In this document: one piece after another, positions 27,351 to 35,363 of the stretch | How positions within the stretch are numbered: the first letter of the stretch is position 1 | Layout of the letters: the number at the start of each line of letters is the position of its first letter | Position numbers and translations under genes: made by a program | Notes under the pieces: model-generated | Told to the model about the DNA's origin: nothing | What the model saw: the letters and a program-made list of their open reading frames with translations, nothing else | The model's database searches: none | From: Neosynechococcus sphagnicola sy1 | GTDB lineage: Bacteria; Cyanobacteriota; Cyanobacteriia; Neosynechococcales; Neosynechococcaceae | Assembly: GCF_000775285.1 (NCBI RefSeq) | Contig: NZ_JJML01000003.1 | Location: 62,635 to 126,634, forward strand | Direction of reading: 5' to 3' | Length of the DNA: 64,000 bases

Positions 27351-27502
27351 TGTATAACACCTTTCGGTTTGAGTAGAATTTAGCGGCTCTGATTAAGATA
27401 TTAAAGGTGTACTCAGTCCTTAAAAACCACAATTGGCAGGGATCTAAACTTCAACTTGGGATGGGGTACAGGTATTTTTTGGTAGGGGTACAGGTGTTTA
27501 TT
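27351..27502 (-). promoter_or_regulatory. nif-type promoter module, minus strand, in front of the gene ending at 26925
   Basis: Read on the minus strand, two boxes of the form A(A/T)ACCTGTACCCC have reference positions 27494 and 27472, exactly 22 bp apart. CTGAGTAC follows at 27416-27409, 63 bp beyond the second box, as in the other modules. A third box is not clear. The best -10 (TGTTATACA, hexamer 27356-27351) is only 53 bp away instead of 64, so the core promoter differs or is elsewhere. Confidence 0.55.
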
Positions 27503-27622
27503 TTTGAACCATTGATTGGTATAGGCTGAATCAGAGCGATAGAGAGCGGTGTTTATCTTAATCATCTATCGATGTAGAACAAGAGTAAAATGGTTTTCTC
27601 TGGATCAAACAAGGAACTAAAT

Positions 27623-27832
27623 ATGCAAATCAGTGCGCGTAATGCCCTCAAGGGAACGGTCAAGTCGATTGAAGTTGGGGCTGTGAATACAGAAGTTGTG
27701 TTGGAAATTGGAGCGGGTGTTGAAGTTACCTCAATTATCACGAAAGCTTCAGCCGAAACGTTAGGTTTAAGCGTTGGCAAGCAAGCCTATGCAGTCATTA
27801 AAGCCAGTGATGTGATTGTGGCGATCGATTAG
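27623..27832 (+). CDS. mop: Molbindin-type molybdate-binding protein Mop
   Basis: The 69-residue protein is a single Mop/TOBE domain: MQISARNALKGTVKSIEVGAVNTEVVLEIGAGVEVTSIITKASAETLGLSVGKQAYAVIKASDVIVAID. Molbindins store molybdate in oligomers. I chose ATG 27623, which has AAGGA upstream. Frame extension to 27590 is unsupported. A possible extended -10 (TGGTATAGG, 27517-27525) lies about 100 bp upstream. It complements modABC and is divergent from the unknown gene at 26925-27278. Confidence 0.92.
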   Translation: MQISARNALKGTVKSIEVGAVNTEVVLEIGAGVEVTSIITKASAETLGLSVGKQAYAVIKASDVIVAID

Positions 27833-27841
27833 ACCAACACG

Positions 27842-27874
27842 AAACCTCCGATTTCTTCGAGAAATCGGAGGTTT
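27842..27874. repeat. 15-bp perfect palindromic stem-loop with TCG loop
   Basis: AAACCTCCGATTTCT and its reverse complement enclose TCG, between mop and the convergent methyltransferase gene. It could terminate transcription from both sides, although it lacks a T-tract. Its core (CTCCGAnTTCTTCnAGAAnTCGGAG) recurs at 33051-33087, so it belongs to a repeated palindrome family. Confidence 0.75.
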
Positions 27875-27892
27875 GAAGAAGCTGAGGTCTTA

Positions 27893-28519
27893 TCAGGCTT
27901 TTTTACGAGCGACGATGTGGAAAATGTGCCAGTGTTTTTCCTCGCCGATTGCCGTTACGCCCAGATGTTCTTCTTCGTCTAACCACTCGACCTCAAAGGG
28001 CTGTAGAAGCTCTTCAACCTGTTGGCGCGTGTGATGGGTTCGGTTGGGATAAATTGTCCAGGAATCGCGATCTCCAAACAATTGCCCACAGAACTGTCCT
28101 CCTATGTTGAGCGAGGTCACAATGGTTTCCCAAAAATGCGGAAAATATGCGGGTGGACAAAAGGGCAGACAGAAACTGGCATTGATGAGATCAACCGCGG
28201 GCGGCAAGGCTAAGGCTTCAAAGCGCATCAGTTGAGTTTGCAGCAAATCATGATTGAGATCAGGACGATCGAGCAGACGATCGAATGCGTTCTGTTCGCC
28301 ATCAATGGCTAAGACCTGCCAGCCTCGACGCAACAATTCCACCGTATCGCGTCCATCACCGCAGCCCAAATCAATGGCTAAACGACGGCGATCGGGCGAG
28401 GCCTCCCCATCGAAATTTGCTAGTGCTTTTAGCAACGTTTCACGGGGTGGACGACCTGCTACCGCTTGATAGTACGTCGTCCAGTTGTGTTCAGCAGTGG
28501 GATGGGTGGATGGAGTCAT
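27893..28519 (-). CDS. Class I SAM-dependent methyltransferase
   Basis: The 208-residue protein has SAM motif I in LAIDLGCGDGRDTVELLRRGWQVLAIDGEQ and the downstream INASFCLPFCPPAYFPHFW segment, similar to TehB-like methyltransferases. The substrate is unknown. It is the last gene of the long minus-strand nif run, starting 2 bp after the fdxB stop, so it is likely cotranscribed with it. Confidence 0.8.
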   Translation of the reverse strand: MTPSTHPTAEHNWTTYYQAVAGRPPRETLLKALANFDGEASPDRRRLAIDLGCGDGRDTVELLRRGWQVLAIDGEQNAFDRLLDRPDLNHDLLQTQLMRFEALALPPAVDLINASFCLPFCPPAYFPHFWETIVTSLNIGGQFCGQLFGDRDSWTIYPNRTHHTRQQVEELLQPFEVEWLDEEEHLGVTAIGEEKHWHIFHIVARKKA

Positions 28520-28521
28520 AC

Positions 28522-28818
28522 TCAGGCGATCGCCAGTTCAGTATGGGTTTGGCAATTTTTAGGACAAACTCTGGCACAGGCTTCGCAGCCAATACAATTT
28601 TCCACATTGGCGATCGTCATCACCTTGCGTTCAATTTCATCATCTTCTTCGTCATCAACAAATTCACCGTCTTCATTCAGTGCGCGTAATGCCATCACAC
28701 CGCGCCCGCAGGTTTTCAGGCATCTGCCGCAGCCGATGCACCGAGCAAAGTCAATCGCTTGCAGAAATTTGGGAGTCCAAACTTTGCCGCCGAATGTTAG
28801 CCCTGTAAATGTCGCCAT
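28522..28818 (-). CDS. fdxB: nif-specific ferredoxin III (2[4Fe-4S]) FdxB
   Basis: The 98-residue ferredoxin has [14 protein letters not shown] (about 28-41) and [15 protein letters not shown] (about 76-90), separated by an acidic stretch ([16 protein letters not shown]). This is the pattern of the nif-specific ferredoxin III family. It is a likely electron carrier in nitrogenase function or cofactor assembly. It lies near the end of the nif run. Confidence 0.88.
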   Translation of the reverse strand: MATFTGLTFGGKVWTPKFLQAIDFARCIGCGRCLKTCGRGVMALRALNEDGEFVDDEEDDEIERKVMTIANVENCIGCEACARVCPKNCQTHTELAIA

Positions 28819-28939
28819 GGTTGTGTTCTCCTAAGATGAAATAATTGATTTCGATCGCTTTAATAGGCTTTCAATCTTGATCCATCCTTACCCTCCTTAA
28901 AAAGTTACGGGGTACAAAGATCTCGAAGCGGGGTAGGTT

Positions 28940-29572
28940 TCAAACCCCCGCAAAGCTCTTTGCTGCTAGATGAACTTGATTCCAGCTTGGAGGACGATAG
29001 TCTGGGTTCAAGGTTTGGTCCACATAGCCCACTAAATTTGGCAAGGTGTGATAGGAAATAGTTTGGTTGAGGAATTGGTTGAGCTTGTCTTCCCAACCCG
29101 ATGGATAGTCCCGAATGATGGGATGTTTGACGACAATGGATTGATATTCCGGTGTTGTCATATCCATGATGACGTCTAGTCTGAGCAGGGCAAGTGGACG
29201 GATGAAAAGCCCAGTAGCAGCGATCTCAAACCCAGCATCCAACCCTTTTTGCCTCATCACCACCACGAACTGTCCACCTTCAGAAATTTTGTAGGGGATC
29301 TGACTGGGATCGGCAATGGTTTTCACCTCAATGTTATAGCCCTGGGTCAGTCCAGCTTCTAGCGTCATCCCATCGTAGAGTTGTTCAGGGTGGGGAATGT
29401 GAACCGTCAATTGGTGCAGCTTTCGCCAGGGATCGCCGAGTGCATCGTCGTCTGAAAGGTTGTGCAGCCGACGGATTGATTGTCCTACGTAGCTCGTTTG
29501 ATTACAGAGATTAATCAAACTCATGTTGAGGACACATTGGTCGAATTGATTGATGCCTAAGGTTCTGATCAT
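28940..29572 (-). CDS. Unknown protein within the nif run
   Basis: I do not recognise this 210-residue protein. It looks globular and mixed alpha/beta, without membrane helices or cysteine motifs (SYVGQSIRRLHNLSDDDALGDPWRKLHQLTVHIPHPEQLYDG). It starts 17 bp after the nafY-like gene and precedes fdxB by 121 bp, on the same strand, so it is probably cotranscribed with nif genes. Confidence 0.65.
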   Translation of the reverse strand: MIRTLGINQFDQCVLNMSLINLCNQTSYVGQSIRRLHNLSDDDALGDPWRKLHQLTVHIPHPEQLYDGMTLEAGLTQGYNIEVKTIADPSQIPYKISEGGQFVVVMRQKGLDAGFEIAATGLFIRPLALLRLDVIMDMTTPEYQSIVVKHPIIRDYPSGWEDKLNQFLNQTISYHTLPNLVGYVDQTLNPDYRPPSWNQVHLAAKSFAGV

Positions 29573-29589
29573 GACTGTATGTTTCGCCT

Positions 29590-30321
29590 CTACACCAATG
29601 CTTTGTAGTTTTTGACGCGATCGCCATCTGCAATGCCCAAAATTTTCGCCAGCCAGGGTGGGGGAGAAGTGGCGATCGCATGTTGTAATTCGCTCAACAT
29701 CTCTCTGGCTGCACCACCGACTTCCTTTTTAATTGGGTAGATGCCAGCCTGTACCACCTTCCCGGCTGCTGGCCCACCAATGGCGACGATGTAGAGCACT
29801 GGACAATCTCGAATCAAGCCCACTCGGAAGGCGTTTTTGTCCTCAGATAAATCTGCTTCGAGTGCTGATCGAATATCAATTAATCTCAGCTCTTCGGTAG
29901 AAAGTTGATAAATCAGATACCGCAAGCAAGAACCAAAATGCCCATCCAGAGCTTCTCGATTGTTGGATGCGACGGCAACCCGAATCGAATGGGGCATATC
30001 CCCCTCTTGATAGGGTTCAATGGCTGGCAATTGATCAATCTCATCCAGCTCACCCCACAAAATGCGGACTGCCTTTTTGAAACTGGCAATATCGGTGGCA
30101 TCCGCATCTTCACCATGTTCCTCCCCATCCAGTTCATAGGTGTGCCCTAGGGCTGTTTTGAGGTTGGTAACCGTGATTCGACTCAAGCTGATTTCATCCA
30201 GAAAATCGCCTAAATAAGCGTGTAATGCTTCGACGAAATCGCCGATAGAAAACTCTGGAAATAGCCTTGATGCCAGGGCAATCCTCAATGCCACTTCATT
30301 GGATATGGGTTGTTCAGCCAT
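29590..30321 (-). CDS. NafY/NifX-family dinitrogenase cofactor-binding protein with N-terminal helical domain
   Basis: The 243-residue protein has a helical N-terminal domain (about 1-105) like the SAM-like N-terminus of NafY, then a NifX/NifB C-terminal type cofactor-binding domain (IRVAVASNNREALDGHFGSCLRYLIYQLS...LYIVAIGGPAAGKVVQAGIYP) and a tail with PPPWLAKILGI, as in NifX. Family members bind FeMo-co or its precursors. I chose ATG 30321. It overlaps nothing and is 32 bp after feoA. It could stand in for NifX if that gene is really broken. Confidence 0.78.
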   Translation of the reverse strand: MAEQPISNEVALRIALASRLFPEFSIGDFVEALHAYLGDFLDEISLSRITVTNLKTALGHTYELDGEEHGEDADATDIASFKKAVRILWGELDEIDQLPAIEPYQEGDMPHSIRVAVASNNREALDGHFGSCLRYLIYQLSTEELRLIDIRSALEADLSEDKNAFRVGLIRDCPVLYIVAIGGPAAGKVVQAGIYPIKKEVGGAAREMLSELQHAIATSPPPWLAKILGIADGDRVKNYKALV

Positions 30322-30353
30322 GACTTCTACCCTTTTATCTATCTTTGAGCACA

Positions 30354-30647
30354 TCAATGCTCGACAATGCGAACATAAATGGCATTAATCATTGCTTCAT
30401 CCAGCGCATGACGATCGCTGCCAAGTCGGACGATGAAACGTGGAAATCGCTGCTCTACGGTAATTGATCGCCCCAGCGTTAGCCCTAGTGCCTTAAGCTT
30501 TTGAGCGGTCGTTTCATGCAAGGGTTTCATGCGTGTGATCACACCACGCTCGTGCGATCGCAACAGTTTCAACGAAGCACCCTGCACCGTAAAGCCTGTT
30601 GTCCGCGTTGAACTAGCACCTTGAGTTTTCAATTCTGCTGTCACCAT
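30354..30647 (-). CDS. feoA: FeoA-domain protein
   Basis: The 97-residue protein contains a FeoA (SH3-like) domain: LKLLRSHERGVITRMKPLHETTAQKLKALGLTLGRSITVEQRFPRFIVRLGSDRHALDEAMINAIYV. FeoA normally helps FeoB import ferrous iron. No feoB is in the window. feoA genes are found in nif clusters of non-heterocystous cyanobacteria, where they probably support iron supply. It lies between fdxH and the nafY-like gene. Confidence 0.85.
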   Translation of the reverse strand: MVTAELKTQGASSTRTTGFTVQGASLKLLRSHERGVITRMKPLHETTAQKLKALGLTLGRSITVEQRFPRFIVRLGSDRHALDEAMINAIYVRIVEH

Positions 30648-30721
30648 CGAGTGTGTCCTCTAAGAGTAGGGAAAAGGGCTGATGATTCAAATCTGTTGCT
30701 GTCTAGAGGGACGTTATATCG

Positions 30722-31021
30722 CTAAACCAAGTAGGCTTCCTGATGCGTGCGAATCGTGCAGTCAGAGCGGGGATAGGCAACACAAAGGAGAACAAAGCCT
30801 TTAGCAATTTGCTCTTCGTCGAGAAATACTTGTTCTGATTGATCCAAGTTACCTTCGACCACTTTGCCCACACAACTAGAGCAAGACCCAGATTGGCAAG
30901 AGAACGGTAATTCCAATCCCTGCGCCTCAGCCGCATTCAGAATCGTCGTCGTGTCTTCAACGGGAAACGTAATGTCGATCTCTCGTTTTTTATTGATGAG
31001 ATGTACTTGATAGGTCGCCAT
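30722..31021 (-). CDS. fdxH: [2Fe-2S] plant-type ferredoxin, FdxH type
   Basis: The 99-residue ferredoxin has the cluster motif [16 protein letters not shown] and the last Cys in [12 protein letters not shown]. FdxH donates electrons to the nitrogenase Fe protein in cyanobacteria. The start at ATG 31021 ([12 protein letters not shown]) matches the family. It follows hesB by about 50 bp, the usual hesA-hesB-fdxH order. Confidence 0.92.
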   Translation of the reverse strand: MATYQVHLINKKREIDITFPVEDTTTILNAAEAQGLELPFSCQSGSCSSCVGKVVEGNLDQSEQVFLDEEQIAKGFVLLCVAYPRSDCTIRTHQEAYLV

Positions 31022-31073
31022 AATTATGTCCTCGAAAATCAAATTAGGTTAGTGTTTAATCCTGTGGGATCAC

Positions 31074-31439
31074 TTAGCTGCACGGTACAGCCGCAGGGGT
31101 GCAGTTGCCAGACTGGAAAGACTTGCCACAGCCACAGGTATCGGTTGCATTAGGATTGCTAAACTTAAAGCCACTTTCCATCAGTCCTTCAAGAAAATCA
31201 ATCACAACGCCTTGCAGTAGGGGCGCACTTTTGGGATCGATGTAAACTCGAACTTTGCCTTGCTGTTCGATGACGTCATCTGGTTGAGGTGCATTGGCAA
31301 TATCAATGGTGTATTCATAGCCATTGCAGCCGCCATCATTGACTCCAACCCGAATTCCTTTTTCGGGCGAAGGGTTTGCACTGCCCTGTAAGAAAGCACG
31401 GAGTCGAAATTCTGCTTTTTCAGTAAGGGTAACGGTCAT
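31074..31439 (-). CDS. hesB: HesB, IscA-type iron-sulfur assembly protein
   Basis: The 121-residue A-type carrier has Cys in GGCNGYEY and CGCGKSF near the C-terminus, plus a short Cys-containing tail (NCTPAAVPCS). It would carry or deliver Fe-S clusters for nitrogenase. It lies between hesA and fdxH on the same strand. AGGAGAAAC precedes the start. Confidence 0.92.
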   Translation of the reverse strand: MTVTLTEKAEFRLRAFLQGSANPSPEKGIRVGVNDGGCNGYEYTIDIANAPQPDDVIEQQGKVRVYIDPKSAPLLQGVVIDFLEGLMESGFKFSNPNATDTCGCGKSFQSGNCTPAAVPCS

Positions 31440-31624
31440 TGGTGTTTCTCCTTATGCTTGATGGAATGTTGAGTGAATCGAGAATGCTTCAGCTAATTGT
31501 GGGGATGGAGACAGGTCGATCGGGCAACGCATTGCCGAGAGCAGTGAGATAGTCCGGTGCTAGTATTCCAAATCGTCTATGTGGGTGCGGCTGATGGTTT
31601 GGGCAAAGAGGGTGAGCATGAGCG

Positions 31625-32419
31625 CTATGAATGAGACCAGCATTGTTCCTCCTTGGCTGCACCTGCTAAGCGTTGGCTTTTCTCACTGCATACGGGACAG
31701 TTGGGATCGTGGTAAGGATGACGTTTGGCAAACTCAGCGTGGCTTAAATCCATCGTCAGCAACTGAGACAGCAATGGCGTTCCTAACCCGGTGATGAGTT
31801 TGATGGCTTCCAAGGCAGTGAGGCACGCCAGTGTCCCTGAAACTGCCCCTAGTACGCCAAAACCGCGCTTGTCCCAATCGGGCTTTTCGGGGAAGATGCA
31901 GGCAAGACAGGGCGTTAAACCTGGAACGATCGTGGTCAGGTATGCTTCCATATCGTTCATCGCTGCCTCCACCATCGGTTTGCCCCAACGCACGCAGGCA
32001 ACATTCAACAAATCTCGCTCGGTGAAGTTGTGGGCACAGTCCAATACAATGTCCGCACATTGCACTAGGGCATCCACATTCTCAGGAGTCACATACTCAC
32101 AGATGGCATTGATTTGGACATCTGGGTTAATTGCCTCCAGAGTTGTTTTTGCCTTGAGGACTCTCGGTTTGCCAACCCAATCATGGGTCATCAAAATCTG
32201 GCGATTCATGTCATCTAACCGCAGTTCGCCACCGCGCAAGAGAATCAAGCGACCGACTCCAGCCACTGCCAGATAAAGTGCTGCTGTTGCCCCTAAGCCA
32301 CCGACTCCAGTCACCAGTACTGTTGCGTCTTTTAAACGTTGCTGTGACTCTTCACCAAATCCGGGGAGCATGATCTGGCGACGATAGCGCTCTAGTTCAA
32401 TCGGGGTCAGAGTTTGCAC
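31625..32419 (-). CDS. hesA: HesA, ThiF/MoeB-family adenylyltransferase
   Basis: The 264-residue protein has the E1-like fold: nucleotide motif VLVTGVGGLGATAALYLAVAGVGRLILLRGG, DRQ-type segment MNRQILMTHDWVGKPRV, and CxxC pairs in TPCLACIFP and PNCPVCSEK that probably bind zinc. HesA is linked to FeMo-cofactor or molybdenum handling in diazotrophic cyanobacteria. It lies between nifW and hesB. Confidence 0.9.
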   Translation of the reverse strand: MQTLTPIELERYRRQIMLPGFGEESQQRLKDATVLVTGVGGLGATAALYLAVAGVGRLILLRGGELRLDDMNRQILMTHDWVGKPRVLKAKTTLEAINPDVQINAICEYVTPENVDALVQCADIVLDCAHNFTERDLLNVACVRWGKPMVEAAMNDMEAYLTTIVPGLTPCLACIFPEKPDWDKRGFGVLGAVSGTLACLTALEAIKLITGLGTPLLSQLLTMDLSHAEFAKRHPYHDPNCPVCSEKSQRLAGAAKEEQCWSHS

Positions 32420-32486
32420 AATTTCATCTCCACGGGGTGATTTTGGGTTCCTGATTCCTAGACAAAGACGAGGAGTCAGAAATTAA

Positions 32487-32804
32487 TTAATCGGAGCCAA
32501 TTTCGGACAGCAATACCACATTTTGGGGTTTGTCATTGAACACCTTAAACAGTTTTTCGCTTAAAGGAGAAGAGGTGGTGAAGGTGTTGTATGCCTGCTC
32601 TAGAGCTGCTCGATACCGTTTAAGTTTCTCTGGCTCACTTAAGTCTGTATCTTCCAAATTAATGGTTTTGATGAAAGAAGAGAACTTCTGAAGAATATGT
32701 AACCGATTCACATTGACGAACTGTGGATCGTAGGGAAGTTCAAAGAATTCAAGGTATTCTTCTGCATTCACCAGTTGTTGGAATTCAGCTAAGGTTCCAG
32801 TCAT
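32487..32804 (-). CDS. nifW: NifW, nitrogenase stabilising/protective protein
   Basis: The 105-residue protein has the NifW sequence [35 protein letters not shown] and a helical C-terminal half. NifW interacts with the MoFe protein and helps its maturation or protection from oxygen. Its start overlaps the stop of the Rop-like gene by 4 bp (ATGA), so the two are translationally coupled. Confidence 0.92.
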   Translation of the reverse strand: MTGTLAEFQQLVNAEEYLEFFELPYDPQFVNVNRLHILQKFSSFIKTINLEDTDLSEPEKLKRYRAALEQAYNTFTTSSPLSEKLFKVFNDKPQNVVLLSEIGSD

Positions 32805-33022
32805 ACGTTTTGCTCCAATTGCTTTAGCTGCTGTTTCAGTTGATCAATCTGCCGATAGATTTGGTAAGTCTCGCTGGCGGCATCCATCAAGCGTTCATAA
32901 TCCGTGGGCAAGCCTTCCGCTAAGTCGTGCAAATCCATTTTCATTTGTCCGGCTTTGCTGTTAAGGCGTTTGATTTGTGTTTTCAGCTCTTCAGTGTTGG
33001 TAATTTCGGTTGTTTGAACCAT
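32801..33022 (-). CDS. Rop-like helical hairpin protein (CCE_0567-type family) of nif clusters
   Basis: The 73-residue protein is a predicted helical hairpin with heptad-like charged segments ([47 protein letters not shown]). This family is regularly found between the DUF269 gene and nifW in cyanobacteria and has been described as a small metal-binding protein. Its exact role is not known. It overlaps nifW by 4 bp. Confidence 0.82.
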   Translation of the reverse strand: MVQTTEITNTEELKTQIKRLNSKAGQMKMDLHDLAEGLPTDYERLMDAASETYQIYRQIDQLKQQLKQLEQNV

Positions 33023-33050
33023 TGAACCTCTTCTTTAGACTTCCGAATTC

Positions 33051-33087
33051 TTAGCTCTCCGACTTCTTCAAGAAGTCGGAGAGCTAA
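33051..33087. repeat. Near-perfect 18-bp palindrome inside the nif operon
   Basis: TTAGCTCTCCGACTTCTT and its reverse complement are separated by a single base, so the real RNA loop is probably 5 nt. It lies in the 69-bp gap between the DUF269 gene and the Rop-like gene. It shares its core with 27842-27874. It could protect or process the polycistronic mRNA. Confidence 0.75.
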
Positions 33088-33091
33088 ATGA

Positions 33092-33559
33092 CTAAAGCCT
33101 GCCGACTTCGGGAAAGCGCTCTGCAAGGTTGATGCCGGAGGCGATAATTTTTGCACCCTCAGCTTCAAGCTTTTCCAGCGAGTCGAAGCCGAACCGTTGG
33201 GCATCACGCAGGGTCTTGGAGACCACGAGTAGGCGGCCAGAAAAGACCAGCGCCCAACCAAAGCCTTCGTGACTCAGGTCAATGACGACTTGGCAGAGGA
33301 GTCCGGTTTCGGCTTCAATGCAGTGGGCGATCGCCCGGTAAAAAGCCAAAACCCGACCTTTAGTAATCGGATCGACATCTCCTTCCACAGAGATTTCGCG
33401 TTTTTGGGCTTTGCTGAGCACGTATGGCTTGAGCAGTAGCTCATCTGACCAGTTACGGTAAGTGCCGTAGGGATCATTGGCGCGAATTTGTTGCGTGATC
33501 GCTTTCAAAAAGGGGCTGATCGCTGTTGCAGTTGTGGTGGATACGGTGGTGGTTGTCAT
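33092..33559 (-). CDS. NifX-associated protein (DUF269)
   Basis: The 155-residue protein has the DUF269 sequence FLKAITQQIRANDPYGTYRNWSDELLLKPYVLSKAQKREISVEGDVDP and a C-terminal FGWALVFSGRLLVVSKTLRDAQRFGFDS. This family always accompanies nifX in diazotrophs and its role is undefined. Its ATG overlaps the nifX stop (ATGA), showing coupling. Confidence 0.9.
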   Translation of the reverse strand: MTTTTVSTTTATAISPFLKAITQQIRANDPYGTYRNWSDELLLKPYVLSKAQKREISVEGDVDPITKGRVLAFYRAIAHCIEAETGLLCQVVIDLSHEGFGWALVFSGRLLVVSKTLRDAQRFGFDSLEKLEAEGAKIIASGINLAERFPEVGRL

Positions 33560-33983
33560 ACGGTTACTTCTTCCTTAATGTCATCAAGTTGATCAAGTTC
33601 ATCGAGAGCGGGGCTGCGCTGGAGGAGGGCTTTTCTTAGCCAAGGTGGGGGGTTGCCATTCAAGGTTTGCACCAGTTTGGTCAAGACATCAGTGATTTCC
33701 TGTGCCTCAGATTGGGCTTTGATGGGGGTAATTTTTGTTTGATTAACCGGGCTGCAGCACTGCCGCCAATGGTGGATACGTAAACGATCGTGCAATCGTG
33801 GAGCGCTGCAATCTTGGGCTGCAACTTATCTTCGTTGCCATCTTCGTTGAGGTTGCCATCAAACCGTAGAGTTTCTATGAATTCATAGTTGGCTTGATCG
33901 ACTTCATAGACATCAATTTTGCTGGCGGAACCAAAGTGAGCATTGATGTGGATGTTGTCGCTAGTGGTGAAGGCTATTTTCAT
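33556..33983 (-). pseudogene. nifX: NifX, FeMo-cofactor carrier, interrupted by a one-base frameshift
   Basis: Two overlapping frames together give a complete NifX of about 142 residues. The first reads MKIAFTTSDNIHINAHFGSASKIDVYEV...VYVSTIGGSAAARLIKQK and then leaves the family. The second supplies ITPIKAQSEAQEITDVLTKLVQTLNGNPPPWLRKAL. The break is at the T5 run at 33732-33736 (A5 on the coding strand), and one added base restores the frame. NifX binds NifB-co and the VK-cluster. The next gene still overlaps its stop by ATGA, so the gene is probably intact in the living cell. Confidence 0.85.
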
Positions 33984-34058
33984 TAGTGGGTTCCTCCTCG
34001 ATCTTTCGTTTCTAGTTTTGGTTTTAGTTTGTGATAGGACTCAAAACTCAAAACTTTG

Positions 34059-35363
34059 CTAATGTTTTGCATGTGCTTCTTCCTGTTCCAGGAATAAGTT
34101 CCCAAGGTCAAACAACAGTTGCATCATGCCGCGATATCCCACGGTGCAGCGTTGCCCATTGCCGAGGCGATCGAAGACAGGAAAGCCCATCCGGTACAAG
34201 GGAAGGTGGAGACGACGAGCGATCGCTGCGACATTGGAATTCCCAATCAATAAATCAGACCCCACTGCCAGTTGCTCAAAGTCTTCCAAATCGCCAATCG
34301 TCACCGTTTCTACAGGCAGTTTTTCCAACAAAGGAGACTTCGTTGTGGTAACGGCTGCCTGAATCTCAGCACCCATGCTTTGCAAGAAGTGAACAGTGGA
34401 CCAGAGCAAATCGGGTTCCATTGCCAAAGAAACTCGTTTGCGTCCGAAGAAGAAGTGAGTATCCAGCATGGCATCTTGCAGTTGCGCCCGCTGGCGACGA
34501 TATTTAGCCGGAACGGGTGATCCACTAAGATCCGCCAATCCTTCTAAAAAGTCATCGATCGCATCCAGGTTGCTGAGGCTGGGAATCACTTCGTAGGGAA
34601 TGCCAAACTGCGACTCCAATGCCACTGCTGCACTGCGCATACTTTCGCCCAGAGCCAAAGTATAAACAGAACTACCAATTTCCCGCAGTTCGGCTAAGGT
34701 GGTGCCACCGCTGGTCACGCTGCTGGAAGAGTCGTCCAAGTGCCCATCCAGGGAGCGTGAGAGATCGGGAACGGCGATCGCGGTTAATCCAAACGCTTCC
34801 ACAATCTCCTTAATTTCCTGAAGATCCCCTGGTGCAAAGGCTGGGCTGACGAGCAGTGTGATTTGATTGGGACGGGTTTCGCCCGATCGGGGTAGCTCTT
34901 TGACAATGCTTTCAACCGTCGCAGCAAAACCATCTTGTAGCGCACCTTTGAAATCAGGTGTTGAGACGAAGACGATCGGTAAATCATGGAGTTCAGGATG
35001 ACGTTTACGAATGTTTTGTAGAATGCCCGCCATATCGTCGCCGCGAGTCTCGGTCAAGCCCGTGGTACAAAGCCCAATGATGGAGGGTTTCGACTTTTCC
35101 ACCAGCGTGAGAATGGCTTGCTCCACATTCTCTTCACCACCCAAAATCGTACTGACTTCCGTCATGGCAGTGGTCGAGAGGGGAATCGCTTCCCGAAAAT
35201 GGCGTACCAGCGCGACTTTGGCAAAGGCGGTGCAACCTTGAGAACCGTGGAACAGTGGCATGATGCCCTTTAAGCCGAGAAAGGCTAGGGCGGCTCCCAG
35301 TGGTTGGCTTTGCTTCAGTGGATTGACCGCAACAGACTTTCTCGGCGTTGTAATGGTTGCCAT
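34059..35363 (-). CDS. nifN: NifN, FeMo-cofactor scaffold beta subunit
   Basis: The 434-residue protein is homologous to NifK: NPLKQSQPLGAALAFLGLKGIMPLFHGSQGCTAFAKVALVRHFRE and GLCTTGLTETRGDDM, and it ends with YRGMMQLLFDLGNLF. NifEN carries the FeMo-co precursor while molybdenum and homocitrate are added. The start at ATG 35363 overlaps the nifE stop by one base (TAATG), so the two are translationally coupled. Confidence 0.95.
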   Translation of the reverse strand: MATITTPRKSVAVNPLKQSQPLGAALAFLGLKGIMPLFHGSQGCTAFAKVALVRHFREAIPLSTTAMTEVSTILGGEENVEQAILTLVEKSKPSIIGLCTTGLTETRGDDMAGILQNIRKRHPELHDLPIVFVSTPDFKGALQDGFAATVESIVKELPRSGETRPNQITLLVSPAFAPGDLQEIKEIVEAFGLTAIAVPDLSRSLDGHLDDSSSSVTSGGTTLAELREIGSSVYTLALGESMRSAAVALESQFGIPYEVIPSLSNLDAIDDFLEGLADLSGSPVPAKYRRQRAQLQDAMLDTHFFFGRKRVSLAMEPDLLWSTVHFLQSMGAEIQAAVTTTKSPLLEKLPVETVTIGDLEDFEQLAVGSDLLIGNSNVAAIARRLHLPLYRMGFPVFDRLGNGQRCTVGYRGMMQLLFDLGNLFLEQEEAHAKH

